Assembly: GCA_041395665.1 (NCBI GenBank)
Contig: JAWLAB010000004.1
Coordinates: forward strand, 177,993-241,992
Reading direction: 5' to 3'
Source of the DNA: Pseudomonadales bacterium
GTDB taxonomy: Bacteria > Pseudomonadota > Gammaproteobacteria > Pseudomonadales > UBA7239
DNA: 64,000 nt
The translations under genes were made by a program, and so were the position numbers. The notes below the pieces were generated by a model that saw only the letters and a list, made by a program, of their open reading frames with translations, ran no database searches and was not told the origin of the DNA. Positions 17,187 to 26,600 of the stretch are shown piece by piece. Positions within the stretch are counted from its first letter, which is position 1. Every line of letters starts with the position of its first letter.

Positions 17187-18368
17187 ATGACCATGAGAGA
17201 AGCAGTCATTGTTGAAGCGGTGCGCACACCAATCGCGCGCGGCAAAGCCATCGTCGGCGATTTGCACGGTTTTCACGCCACTGAAATGTTGGCGCTGTCG
17301 ATGAAAGGCGTGCTGGATAAAGCGGGCGTGGACATGAAAGATGTCGATCAACTGTACGGCGGTTGCGTCACGCAAGCGGGCGAGCAGTCTGGCAATGTCA
17401 CGCGCAATGCGTGGTTGTCGATTGGCAAAGACTACACGGCGGGCGCTTGCTCGGTGGATACGCAGTGCGGTTCTGCGCAAGCGGCCAACCACATCGTTTC
17501 CTCCTTGATTCAATCCGGTCAAATCAATATCGGCATCGCTTGCGGCGTGGAAGCGATGAGCCGTGTGCCGATGGGCTCCAATGTTTACAACGGCCCTGGC
17601 TTTTTCCAACCGCAGAGCTGGCCTTGGGATTCAACGCCTGATCAATTTGCTTCTGCAGAACGCATCGCCAAGTTGCGTGGCATCACGCGTCAAGATGTGG
17701 ATGAACTCGGTTTCATCTCACAGAAAAAAGCACAACAAGCGTGGGCGGAAGGTCGTTTTGATCGCGAAGTGTTGAAAGTCGAAGCACCTGCTTTTGGTGA
17801 AGACGGCAAGCCGAATGGTCAAACAAAATTGGTGACGCGCGATCAAGGCTTACGCGAAACAACTATGGAAGGTTTGGCGAGCTTACGCACTGTTGCGGAA
17901 GGCGGCATTCACACCGCAGGTAACTCTTCACAAATTTCTGACGGCTCTGCTGCTGTATTGTGGATGAGCAAAGAAGAAGCACTGCGTCGTGGTTTGAAGC
18001 CGCGCGCGCGCATCATCACAGGCGTAGTTGCAGGTACAGATCCTTACTATTTGTTGGATGGTCCTGTGAATGCCACTGAATTGTTGTTCAAGAAAACCGG
18101 CATGAATTTGAACGATATTGATTTAGTAGAAATCAACGAAGCGTTTGCTGCGGTGGTGTTGAGCTGGCAGCGTGTGTTCAACGCCGATATGAGCAAAGTG
18201 AATGTCAACGGCGGTGCGATTGCTCTGGGTCACCCTGTGGGTTCTACCGGTGCGCGTTTGATTTGTACCGCGCTGCACGAATTGGAGCGCGCAGATAAAA
18301 CCACCGCGTTGATCACCATGTGCTGTGGTGCGTCGATTGGCACGGGCACCATCATCGAACGCATTTAA
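17187..18368 (+). CDS. Acetyl-CoA acetyltransferase (thiolase)
   Basis: A 393-residue thiolase starting MTMREAVIVEAVRTP. The start is set by TGAGGA 8 bp upstream; the frame is open further upstream but without a ribosome site. The nucleophile is in DTQCGSAQAA, the histidine in GGAIALGHPVGSTGA and the second cysteine in MCCGASIGTG. It resembles the steroid/lipid-degrading FadA5-like group in overall sequence style, which is only an impression. It is 34 bp upstream of an SDR gene and divergent from a MaoC hydratase, giving a partial beta-oxidation set. Confidence 0.9.
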   Translation: MTMREAVIVEAVRTPIARGKAIVGDLHGFHATEMLALSMKGVLDKAGVDMKDVDQLYGGCVTQAGEQSGNVTRNAWLSIGKDYTAGACSVDTQCGSAQAANHIVSSLIQSGQINIGIACGVEAMSRVPMGSNVYNGPGFFQPQSWPWDSTPDQFASAERIAKLRGITRQDVDELGFISQKKAQQAWAEGRFDREVLKVEAPAFGEDGKPNGQTKLVTRDQGLRETTMEGLASLRTVAEGGIHTAGNSSQISDGSAAVLWMSKEEALRRGLKPRARIITGVVAGTDPYYLLDGPVNATELLFKKTGMNLNDIDLVEINEAFAAVVLSWQRVFNADMSKVNVNGGAIALGHPVGSTGARLICTALHELERADKTTALITMCCGASIGTGTIIERI

Positions 18369-18402
18369 TTTTTTATTTCAGATTTTTTGATAGGAGAAAA
18401 AC

Positions 18403-19311
18403 ATGTCTGTATTGAACGGTAAAGTGGCAATCGTCACCGGCGCAGGTCGCGGTTTAGGTCGCGAAGAAGCGATTGAATTGGCGCGCAACGGTGCACGCGT
18501 TGTGATCAACGATATCGGTATTCCTGCTGCGCAAGAAGCGGCGATGGAAGCGGTAGAAATTATCAAAGGTTTCGGCGGTGAAGCGATTGCTGTGTTCGGT
18601 GATTGCGCCGACAGCAACGACGCGCAAAACTTGATGAAAACCACGCTGGAAACTTACGGCGACATGAACATCATGGTGAACAACGCCGGTTTCTGCCGCG
18701 ATAAAACTATTTTCGGTATGAGCGACGAAGAGTTTGATTCTGTGGTGCGTGTGCACTTGCGCGGTCACTTCGTGAATATGCGCAACGCCACCGCTTACTG
18801 GCGTGAAAAAGCTAAAGCAACCGGCTCGCACTACGGTCGTTTAATCAGCACTTCTTCGGAAGCGATGTTGTTTGGTTCTGCTGGTCAGCCTAACTACGCA
18901 GCAGCAAAAGCCGGCATCACTGCTATGACTATGGGTGCTGCACAGTTGATGATCAAATACGGCATCACTTGCAATGTCATCATGCCGCGCGCGCGCACTG
19001 CGATGACCGATCAGGGTGCAACCGCTGCGATGTTTGCCAAACCACAAGACGGTTTTGATGTGTTTGATCCTGCGAATGTTGCGCCACTGGTTTCTTATTT
19101 GGCGTCACCGAATGCCGGTCATATTTCAGGTGAAGTATTTATTGTGTGGGGGCCGCGTGTAACTATCGTGCAGCGTCCTACTATCGATACGCATTACGAC
19201 AACCCACAAGGCGGCAAGTGGACACAGGAAGGCTTGCACAGCTCTCTGTCTACTTATTTTGATGCGAACCATGTGCCTGTATGGGGCGGTTTTTCTGTTC
19301 CGCCACAGTAA
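18403..19311 (+). CDS. SDR-family oxidoreductase with C-terminal extension
   Basis: A 302-residue short-chain dehydrogenase with TGAGRGLGREEA (cofactor), MVNNAGFCRD and the catalytic PNYAAAKAGI. It is about 50 residues longer than a classical SDR; the extra tail DNPQGGKWTQEG to the end is like that of (3R)-hydroxyacyl-CoA dehydrogenases of the multifunctional enzyme 2 / 17-beta-HSD4 group. Together with MaoC and thiolase neighbours this supports a role in oxidation of a branched or steroid side chain (inference). GGAG lies upstream of the ATG. Confidence 0.88.
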   Translation: MSVLNGKVAIVTGAGRGLGREEAIELARNGARVVINDIGIPAAQEAAMEAVEIIKGFGGEAIAVFGDCADSNDAQNLMKTTLETYGDMNIMVNNAGFCRDKTIFGMSDEEFDSVVRVHLRGHFVNMRNATAYWREKAKATGSHYGRLISTSSEAMLFGSAGQPNYAAAKAGITAMTMGAAQLMIKYGITCNVIMPRARTAMTDQGATAAMFAKPQDGFDVFDPANVAPLVSYLASPNAGHISGEVFIVWGPRVTIVQRPTIDTHYDNPQGGKWTQEGLHSSLSTYFDANHVPVWGGFSVPPQ

Positions 19312-19346
19312 TTTATTACTGTATAAATTAGCTTAAATGTTTGAGG

Positions 19347-19386
19347 TTTGGGTGAGTAGTCAAGTGGTTGCTCACCCAAATTTTTA
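19347..19386 (+). terminator. Rho-independent terminator after the SDR gene
   Basis: A 10-bp stem TTTGGGTGAG / CTCACCCAAA with a 14-base loop is followed by TTTTT. It ends the thiolase-SDR unit. The open frame of rluC extends back into this stem, so the rluC start must be further downstream. Confidence 0.8.
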
Positions 19387-19412
19387 TAACGCCAAGTGTG
19401 ACTGGTGACATC

Positions 19413-20369
19413 GTGGATATTGCTGCTCCAGCTACATCAAAAACACCAGCGCGCTTTGTTACCGTCGATGAAAATCACGACGGTCAGCGCATCGACAATT
19501 TTTTGCTCGGGCAGCTGAAAGGCGTGCCGCGCACGCTGGTGTATCGCATCCTGCGCAAAGGCGAAGTGCGTGTGAACAAAGGTCGCGCCAAGCCAGAACA
19601 CAAATTAACGGTGGGTGATGTGGTGCGTATTCCGCCGCTGCATTTGTCAGAGCCGGATGCGCCCGCCAAAGCCAGCGACAATTTGTTGGAAGTGTTGGAA
19701 AGCCGTATTTTATTTGAAGATAAATATATTCTTGCGATCAACAAGCCCGCCGGTTTGGCGGTGCATGGTGGCAGTGGTATTCGTTTGGGGTTGATCGAGG
19801 CGCTGCGCCAAATGCGTCCGCAAGAAAAAATGTTGGAGTTGGTGCATCGTTTAGATCGCGATACTTCTGGTTGTATTTTGATCGCTAAAAAACGCACTGC
19901 ATTGACGGCACTGCACGATGATTTACGCGAAGGGCGCGTTGATAAACGCTATCTTGCTTTGGTGTTTGGTCTTTGGCCTGCGCGTATCAAAGATGTCAAA
20001 GCGCCGCTGCTGAAAAATGAATTGGCGAGCATGGTGCGCGTGAGTGATACAGGGAAATCTGCGCACACTGGCTTCACGATTAAACAAGCGTTTGATCGCT
20101 ACACTTTGTTGGAAGTAAAACCCTATACCGGTCGTACACATCAAATTCGTGTGCATGCCAAACACGCAGGGCACTCTTTAGTCGGCGATGAAAAATACAG
20201 CGATGAAACTAAAAATGCCGAAGCAAAAGTGCTAGGTTTTAAGCGCTTGTGTTTGCACGCGGCTTCGTTGGTTTTTAAGCATCCGGTGAGTGGTGACAAA
20301 GTACACATTGAAGCGCCGTTGCCGGAAGATATTGCAATACCTCTACAGAAACTGGAGAAGAAAATCTAA
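19413..20369 (+). CDS. rluC: 23S rRNA pseudouridine synthase RluC
   Basis: A protein of about 318 residues with an N-terminal S4 RNA-binding domain (RIDNFLLGQLKGVP to KLTVGDVVRIPP) and the catalytic aspartate in LVHRLDRDTSGCIL. RluC makes pseudouridines at 955, 2504 and 2580 of 23S rRNA in E. coli. The start is uncertain: GTG 19413 or GTG 19398 are the candidates after the terminator at 19347; no strong ribosome site is seen. The stop overlaps the HAD gene start (TAATG). Confidence 0.9.
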   Translation: MDIAAPATSKTPARFVTVDENHDGQRIDNFLLGQLKGVPRTLVYRILRKGEVRVNKGRAKPEHKLTVGDVVRIPPLHLSEPDAPAKASDNLLEVLESRILFEDKYILAINKPAGLAVHGGSGIRLGLIEALRQMRPQEKMLELVHRLDRDTSGCILIAKKRTALTALHDDLREGRVDKRYLALVFGLWPARIKDVKAPLLKNELASMVRVSDTGKSAHTGFTIKQAFDRYTLLEVKPYTGRTHQIRVHAKHAGHSLVGDEKYSDETKNAEAKVLGFKRLCLHAASLVFKHPVSGDKVHIEAPLPEDIAIPLQKLEKKI

Positions 20370-21049
20370 TGTTGTTGATTTTTGACTGGGATGGCACGCT
20401 GATTGATTCCGCTGCCAAAATTGTGAGCTGTATGCAGTGTGCGGCAGAAAAATCAGGTGTTGAACCGCTGGAAGATGAGCCGATTCGTCAAATTATCGGT
20501 TTGAGTTTGCCGCAAGCGATTGCGGTGTTGTATCCGCAAGCAACGCCAGAAAAGTGTGAAGAAATTCGTCAGCAATATGTGGGGCATTACATCGGTGTTG
20601 ATCAAACGCCATCCCCTTTATTTACTGGCGTGGCCGAAACGCTGCACACCTTGCGCGATGCGGGCTACACCATGGCTGTTGCGACAGGCAAAGCGCGCCG
20701 TGGCTTGGATCGCGTGTTAGAGCAAATGGGTATGCAGAAATTTTTTCACGCTACGCGCTGTGCGGATGAAACGCGCTCCAAACCGCATCCACAAATGTTG
20801 CATGAGTTGTTGGAGTTTTTTGTTTGCGATCCATCGCAGGCTTTAATGGTTGGCGATTCCAGTTACGACATGGAAATGGCGCAGGCAGCGGGTGTGCCGC
20901 GTGTGGCGGTGAGCTACGGCGCGCACAGCATCGAGCAAATGCGGCGTTTCGAACCGCGGGCTTGCTTAGATCGCTTTGCTGATTTGCTGCCAGTGGTTGC
21001 ATCCATCACCACGGATACCGAGTTGCGTTCAATCGTCAGCGCGAGTTGA
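20369..21049 (+). CDS. HAD-superfamily phosphatase (phosphoglycolate phosphatase-like)
   Basis: A 226-residue HAD hydrolase with motif I FDWDGTLIDS at the N-terminus, motif II in AVATGKARRG, the lysine in SKPHPQM and motif IV in MVGDSSYDMEMAQAAG. The helical cap lies between residues 15 and 80. It removes phosphate from a small metabolite; the true substrate is unknown. It overlaps the rluC stop by one base, an arrangement also common in Pseudomonas. Confidence 0.9.
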   Translation: MLLIFDWDGTLIDSAAKIVSCMQCAAEKSGVEPLEDEPIRQIIGLSLPQAIAVLYPQATPEKCEEIRQQYVGHYIGVDQTPSPLFTGVAETLHTLRDAGYTMAVATGKARRGLDRVLEQMGMQKFFHATRCADETRSKPHPQMLHELLEFFVCDPSQALMVGDSSYDMEMAQAAGVPRVAVSYGAHSIEQMRRFEPRACLDRFADLLPVVASITTDTELRSIVSAS

Positions 21050-21098
21050 AACGGCTAGAATTAGCACCTCTTTTTTGAGCGGTAGATCTGGGGGCGTT

Positions 21099-21742
21099 TT
21101 GGAACAAGCAGTCAAACAGCGTCTGGTAGGAGCAATGGTGTTAGCTGCCATCGCCGCCGTCACGCTACCCGTTATTTTTGATGCCGAACGCGCACCTAGT
21201 GTGCAAGTGCCTGAAATCATTCCTCCTGCACCCGTATATCCTCCTGTGGTGACCGAGCCCGCCAGCCGGTGGCGCTGCCGCCGGATCGCCCCACTGAAGA
21301 ACCGACGCCTGTCGCTGATATGTATTCCATGGCGAAGGATGGCGAAGAAAAAGCAGAGGCCGCTGTTGAGCTTCCGCCCACTGCGCCAGCAACAGTGACC
21401 AAAGAAGTCGCACCCGCCGTTGCACCTGTAGTTGCCACGGGCAAGCCCATTCCAGCTGTTCCGCCAGCGCCCGGTGGCAAACTCAATGCCAATGGCACGC
21501 CAGAAGGATGGGTGGTACAGGTAGCTGCGTTGTCGGATCAAAACAAAGTGGAAACGCTGATGGCGGATTTGAAATTGCGCGGCCATACAGTGTTTAAACG
21601 CACAACAGCGGATGCGGCGGGCAAAAAAACCACACGCGTTTATGTCGGGCCAAAGCTGGATAAAGCACAAGCAGTAAAAATCAAACAGCAAATTGATCGC
21701 GAGCAAAAATTACAAACAATCGTTAAACCTTTTGCGCCGTAA
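21099..21742 (+). CDS. dedD: SPOR-domain protein DedD-like, one frameshift
   Basis: A cell-division protein of about 214 residues. It has a short cytoplasmic start (LEQAVKQRLVGA), one membrane helix, a proline-rich periplasmic linker and a C-terminal SPOR domain from GWVVQVAALSD to the end, which binds denuded septal peptidoglycan. The frame breaks near 21266, where one C appears lost (AGCCGG should be AGCCCGG); the linker then continues as PVALPPDRPTEEP. The TTG start at 21099 follows a GGGGG stretch; ATG 21135 is the alternative. Position upstream of cvpA-purF matches the Pseudomonas order. Confidence 0.85.
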
Positions 21743-21757
21743 AACGGGAGAGTGTAG

Positions 21758-22321
21758 TTGAACGAATTTTTGTCGCAAACAGGGTTCAATGGTGCAGATT
21801 GGGCTGTTGTTGTCGTTGTGGTTTTGTCGATATTGATTAGCTTATCGCGTGGTTTTGTGCGCGAAGCTTTGTCATTGTTGGTTTGGGTGGCTGCTTTTGT
21901 TGTTGCTTTTTTCTTCAGTGAGAGATTGGCGCCATTATTAGCAAATACAATACAAGTACCATCACTGCAATACGCAGCAGCATTCGCTTTGCTTTTTGTG
22001 CTAACACTCATTGTCGGCAGCTTGGTGGGTTACATCATTGGGCAGTTGGTCAAAATGACAGGGCTTTCTGCCGTTGATCGTTTGCTAGGCAGTATGTTTG
22101 GCTTGTGTCGTGGTGTGTTAATCGTGCTGCTGATTTTAATTTTCTTACCAAAAATTTTGCCTGTGCAACAAGATATGTGGTGGAAGCAGTCTGTTTTAAT
22201 TCCTCGTGTTTTAGTTTTAGAAAACTGGTCTCGTGAGATGTCGTCAATGCTCACGGGTTGGGGTAAAGATCAGCTATCTCGAAAAAACCAAGTCATCGAA
22301 CAGATAACACCCAAGCAATAG
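21758..22321 (+). CDS. cvpA: CvpA family membrane protein
   Basis: A 187-residue inner-membrane protein with four helices, starting at TTG 21758 after GGGAGAG. The first helix is followed by the conserved SRGFVREALSLLVWVAAF and the third region by DRLLGSMFGLCRG, both signatures of CvpA. It is needed for colicin V production and affects envelope homeostasis in E. coli. It sits 11 bp before purF, the ancestral arrangement. Confidence 0.93.
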   Translation: MNEFLSQTGFNGADWAVVVVVVLSILISLSRGFVREALSLLVWVAAFVVAFFFSERLAPLLANTIQVPSLQYAAAFALLFVLTLIVGSLVGYIIGQLVKMTGLSAVDRLLGSMFGLCRGVLIVLLILIFLPKILPVQQDMWWKQSVLIPRVLVLENWSREMSSMLTGWGKDQLSRKNQVIEQITPKQ

Positions 22322-22332
22322 AGGTTTAGTAC

Positions 22333-23847
22333 ATGTGCGGCATAGTCGGAATGGTGGGTACTAGCAGCGTTAGTGTTTCTTTATATGACGCGCTGACGAT
22401 GTTGCAGCATCGCGGGCAAGACGCTGCAGGTATTGCGACTTGTCACAACGGCCGCGTGTTTCAGAAAAAAGGTAACGGCATGGTGCGCGATGTGTTCAAA
22501 GAAGAGCACATGCAAAGTTTGCTGGGCAATATGGGTATTGCGCACGCGCGCTACCCCACTGCGGGTAGCTCTAGTGCATCATTGGCACAGCCATTTTATG
22601 TGAATTCACCTTACGGTATTTCATTAGCGCACAACGGCAATCTCACCAATACACAAGAGTTGATGGATGAGTTGTTCCGCACTGGTTTGCGGCACATCAA
22701 TACGGAATCCGATTCAGAAGTGCTTCTCAATGTTTTTGCGCTGGAATTGCAAAATCGTGGACACCTTGTACCCAAGGCGGACGATATTTTTGCTGCAGTA
22801 GCGTCAGTGAATCAGCGTTGTCGCGGTGGTTATGCAGTAACAGCCATGATTGCCGATTACGGCATTGTGGCGTTTCGCGATCCATTGGGTATTCGTCCGT
22901 TGGTATTTGGTAGTCGTGAAGGTGAAAACGGCACGGAATACATGATCGCTTCAGAAAGCGTAGCGTTGGATGTACTCGGCTTTCAGTTGATTCGCGATGT
23001 CGCACCTGGCGAGGCGATTTATATTAAGAGTGACGGCACTTTCCATTCCAAAATTTGTGCAGAAAATCCGCAACTGCGCCCGTGCATATTTGAGTATGTT
23101 TATTTTGCACGGCCAGATTCCATCATGGATGGCATTTCTGTGTACAAAGCGCGTTTGCGTATGGGAGAGAAATTGGCAGAGAAAATTCAGCGTTTGTATC
23201 CACAGCATGATATCGATGTGGTGATTCCTGTACCGGATACCAGCCGTGTGGCTGGGCAGATATTGGCACACAACCTTGGCGTGAAGTTTCGCGAAGGCTT
23301 GATGAAGAATCGCTATATCGGCAGAACTTTTATCATGCCTGGGCAGAAGCAGCGCAAAAAATCGGTGCGCCAAAAATTGAATGCCATTGATTTAGAGTTT
23401 CGCGGAAAAAATGTGTTGCTGGTTGATGATTCCATTGTGCGTGGCACAACTTGCGAGCAGATTGTACAGATGGCGCGTGATGCCGGTGCTAATAAAGTCT
23501 ATTTTGCTTCCGCCGCGCCTGCGGTGAAATATCCCAATGTTTATGGTATTGATATGCCGTCAGCCTCCGAATTTATTGCCCACAATCGCACGGAAGAAGA
23601 TGTATGCAAACAAATTGGTGCAGATTGGTTGGTGTATCAAGACTTGGATGATTTGATCGAAAGCTGTGGTGAGTACACGCATCTTGAGAACTTCGAATGC
23701 TCCGTTTTTACAGGTGAGTATATTACTGGCGATGTCGATCAGATTTATTTGGATCGCTTGGATGCGCACCGCAATGACGCAGCAAAAAACAAAGGGGTAG
23801 GTGGAGATGTCAATGGCAGCGTGGTTGGTATACACAACGCGCGTTGA
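22333..23847 (+). CDS. purF: Amidophosphoribosyltransferase PurF
   Basis: A 504-residue enzyme for the first step of de novo purine synthesis, making phosphoribosylamine from PRPP and glutamine. Cys2 in MCGIVGMVG is the N-terminal nucleophile after Met removal, and no propeptide is present. The glutaminase core includes GIAHARYPTAG and the PRPP-binding loop is in VLLVDDSIVRGTT. Its length matches gammaproteobacterial PurF (about 505). It is the third gene of the dedD-cvpA-purF run. Confidence 0.98.
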   Translation: MCGIVGMVGTSSVSVSLYDALTMLQHRGQDAAGIATCHNGRVFQKKGNGMVRDVFKEEHMQSLLGNMGIAHARYPTAGSSSASLAQPFYVNSPYGISLAHNGNLTNTQELMDELFRTGLRHINTESDSEVLLNVFALELQNRGHLVPKADDIFAAVASVNQRCRGGYAVTAMIADYGIVAFRDPLGIRPLVFGSREGENGTEYMIASESVALDVLGFQLIRDVAPGEAIYIKSDGTFHSKICAENPQLRPCIFEYVYFARPDSIMDGISVYKARLRMGEKLAEKIQRLYPQHDIDVVIPVPDTSRVAGQILAHNLGVKFREGLMKNRYIGRTFIMPGQKQRKKSVRQKLNAIDLEFRGKNVLLVDDSIVRGTTCEQIVQMARDAGANKVYFASAAPAVKYPNVYGIDMPSASEFIAHNRTEEDVCKQIGADWLVYQDLDDLIESCGEYTHLENFECSVFTGEYITGDVDQIYLDRLDAHRNDAAKNKGVGGDVNGSVVGIHNAR

Positions 23848-23868
23848 GCTGTTACAGGAATGGCGCTA

Positions 23869-25367
23869 ATGACTAAATCCCATTGGCGTATTTTGTTGTG
23901 TTTGCCGCTATTACTGTTGGGCGGTGAATTTTTTCTTCATTTAGTACAGATTATTACGCAGCGTATTGCTTATCCCTTTGAATTGGAGTGGATGGAGGGA
24001 GGTGTGCTGCATCAAGTACTGCGCGTGGTGCATCATCAGCCGCTTTACGGCGATTTGTCACTCGATTTTATTCCCGCCTTGTATATGCCGCTGTACTACG
24101 CGTTTTCAGCGATGTCGGTAGCGGTTTTTGGTGAAGGTTTTTTTGCCTTGCGTTTTGTCTCTGTTGTTGCGCTGGCAGGAATATTTTTTCTGTCTTATGT
24201 CATTACATTACGAATTACTGCATCACGCTTATTTGCATTGCTGGCAGTATTATTTTGTGCGGTGATGTATCGCCACTCCAGCTTTTGGTTTGATCTGGCG
24301 CGTGTTGATACGCTGTGGGTGATGTGGCTGTTGCTGGCGTGGTGGTGTTTGTTGTGTTGGCGAGATAAACCATCGTTGGGCGGAGCTTTTTTATGCGCCT
24401 TCGTCAGTGTGTTGGCATTCTTTACTAAACAGGCTTCGTTTTTTTACTGCCTTTTGTGATGGTTGCTATTCTGTGTTGGATGGGGTGGCGCGCATTGTGG
24501 CAATACTTGTTGTGCAGTGCAGTTGTCGGCTTGCCTTTGCTCTTGGTATTGGTGGTAGGCACCGGTGGCAAGTTTTGGTTTTATACCTTGCAGATGGCGA
24601 GTACACACGGTGTCACTTTATTTGGTTGGCGGCGCTTTGCTGAAATTGTGCTGTGGGCTGTGCCTTCTTTCCTGCTTATGCTAGTGCCATTTTTTATACT
24701 GATTGGCAAAAATGCACGCGATCGAATCGGCTGGTATGCGTTAGTTATCGGTTTTATTTTTACATCCGGTTTGTCGCGCGCTTATGCCGGTGCTTTTTTT
24801 AATGTATTGATGCCGATGTATATTTGCTTGGCGATTGTAGCGGCATCATCGCTTTCTTTGTTACTCGCGCGCGTTGAAGTGAGTCCATCACGCACAGCAA
24901 AAGTTTCTGCTGGTATTGGCGCTGTATTGCTAGTAGCTTTTCTATCTTTGGATCTTTGGCGTTATCGCTACAACCCTGCAACACAAATTCCAACAGTGCG
25001 CGACACAGCGGCAGTAAAATTTGTCTTGGATAAATTGCATACTGTAGATGGGCCTGTTTGTGTGACATCTCACGGCTATTTGACTTGGATGGCAGGGAAA
25101 AGTTTTTGCGCACACAACACACAAGTGACCGATGTGATGACTGGCAGCAGTCCTGAATTGGCTGAAAAATTACGAACGGATGCGCGAAATAAAATTCTCG
25201 GCGGTTATTACAGTGTTATTGTTTTAGATCGTGAAAAAGAGCTGCGCGACTTGGGTCTGCAATTTTCAGAAATACCGTATACAGTGACAAAAATTAATTT
25301 TCCTGATGGCCCTGTGCGTTTCCCTGTGAATGGTTATAGCCCTACATTTTGGTTGGAGAAAAAGTGA
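23869..25367 (+). CDS. GT39-like membrane glycosyltransferase, one frameshift
   Basis: About 499 residues once one T is added to the seven-T run at 24439-24445, which gives FTKQASFFLLPFVMVAIL across the break. About ten membrane helices are visible. The first periplasmic loop carries the acidic FELEWMEGG, in the position of the catalytic acid of GT-C/PMT-type enzymes; RVDTLWVMW and a C-terminal periplasmic domain follow. Such proteins transfer sugars from lipid carriers to lipid A or proteins. ATG 23869 has better spacing from AGGAA than ATG 23860. It lies between purF and metZ, which are usually adjacent, so it is an insertion into a conserved order. The stop overlaps metZ (TGATG). Confidence 0.75.
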
Positions 25368-26563
25368 TGACTGATAAAAAATGGCAAAACGATGAATGGT
25401 CTTTTGAAACGCTGGGCGTGCGCGCTGGTTTTGAATCTACGCATTGGGGTGAGCACAGTGAGCCGCTGTTTTTAACATCCAGTTATATTTTTGATTCAGC
25501 GGAGCAAGCTGCTGCGCGTTTTGCTGGTACAGATCATGGTTTGGTCTACTCGCGCTACACAAATCCCACTGTGGCTATTTTTGAAAATCGTTTGGCTGCT
25601 TTAGAAGGTGGTGAAGCGGCAGTGGCGACGGCATCGGGTATGGCAGCGATTCTCGCCACCTGTATGGCGCTATTAAAAAGAGGTGATCATGTGGTGTGTT
25701 CGCGTAGCGTGTTTGGTACAACCACGGCATTGTTTACACGCTATCTGCAAAAGTTTGGTGTTGAAGTTAGTTTTGTTACTTTGATTGATTTGTCGGCGTG
25801 GCAAGCGGCAGTTCAAAAAAACACCAAACTATTTTTTTTGGAAACGCCATCCAATCCATTGAATGAAGTCTCTGATATAGCGGCTATTGCAAAAATCGCG
25901 CATGCAGCCGATGCCGTGCTAGTCGTCGATAACTGTTTTTGCTCACCGGCGTTACAAAAACCTTTGGCCTTGGGTGCCGATATCGTTGTGCATTCCGCGA
26001 CCAAATATATCGACGGCCAAGGGCGCTGTTTGGGTGGCGCGGTAGTGGGCGATAAAAAATATCTCAATGATGTGGCGATCTTTTTACGCACAACAGGCCC
26101 AACACTCAGCGCATTTAACGCGTGGGTAATGTTGAAAGGTTTAGAAACATTAGCTCTGCGTATGCGTGAACATTGCCGTAATGCAATGGCTCTAGCACAG
26201 TGGTTAGAAAAACAACCACAAATTGATGCCGTGCATTATTGTGGTTTGTTGTCGCATCCACAGCACGCGTTGGCAGCAAAACAACAGCTAGGAGGCTTTG
26301 GCGGTGTGATGTCGTTTGAAGTAAAAGGCGATCGTGCTGCTGCATGGCGTTTTATCAATGCCACAAAAATGGTATCGCACACTGCAAACTTGGGTGACGC
26401 CAAAACCACCATCGTGCATCCCGCTACGACTACACACGGCCGCTTGACGCCAGAAGATCGAGCGCAAGCGGGCATTAAAGATAATTTGATTCGCGTTTCT
26501 GTCGGTTTGGAGTCGCTGAGTGATATTGAAGCAGATATGCAGCGTGGGCTTGATGCGCTGTAA
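25367..26563 (+). CDS. metZ: O-succinylhomoserine sulfhydrylase MetZ
   Basis: A 398-residue PLP enzyme of the Cys/Met metabolism family that makes homocysteine from O-succinylhomoserine and sulfide. The PLP lysine is in HSATKYIDGQGR; YSRYTNPT and SGMAAILA are the other cofactor contacts. The start is ATG 25367, set by GGAG 8 bp upstream, overlapping the glycosyltransferase stop. Its place downstream of purF matches Pseudomonas metZ. A gamma-lyase activity cannot be excluded from sequence. Confidence 0.93.
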   Translation: MTDKKWQNDEWSFETLGVRAGFESTHWGEHSEPLFLTSSYIFDSAEQAAARFAGTDHGLVYSRYTNPTVAIFENRLAALEGGEAAVATASGMAAILATCMALLKRGDHVVCSRSVFGTTTALFTRYLQKFGVEVSFVTLIDLSAWQAAVQKNTKLFFLETPSNPLNEVSDIAAIAKIAHAADAVLVVDNCFCSPALQKPLALGADIVVHSATKYIDGQGRCLGGAVVGDKKYLNDVAIFLRTTGPTLSAFNAWVMLKGLETLALRMREHCRNAMALAQWLEKQPQIDAVHYCGLLSHPQHALAAKQQLGGFGGVMSFEVKGDRAAAWRFINATKMVSHTANLGDAKTTIVHPATTTHGRLTPEDRAQAGIKDNLIRVSVGLESLSDIEADMQRGLDAL

Positions 26564-26600
26564 TGTCAGTCAATAGGTCGCTACAGTGTTGAGGTGATTT

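Noticed and set aside
21029..21706. A 225-codon minus-strand frame opposite dedD
   Set aside because: Opposite a SPOR-domain gene with strong motifs on the plus strand; no independent support.
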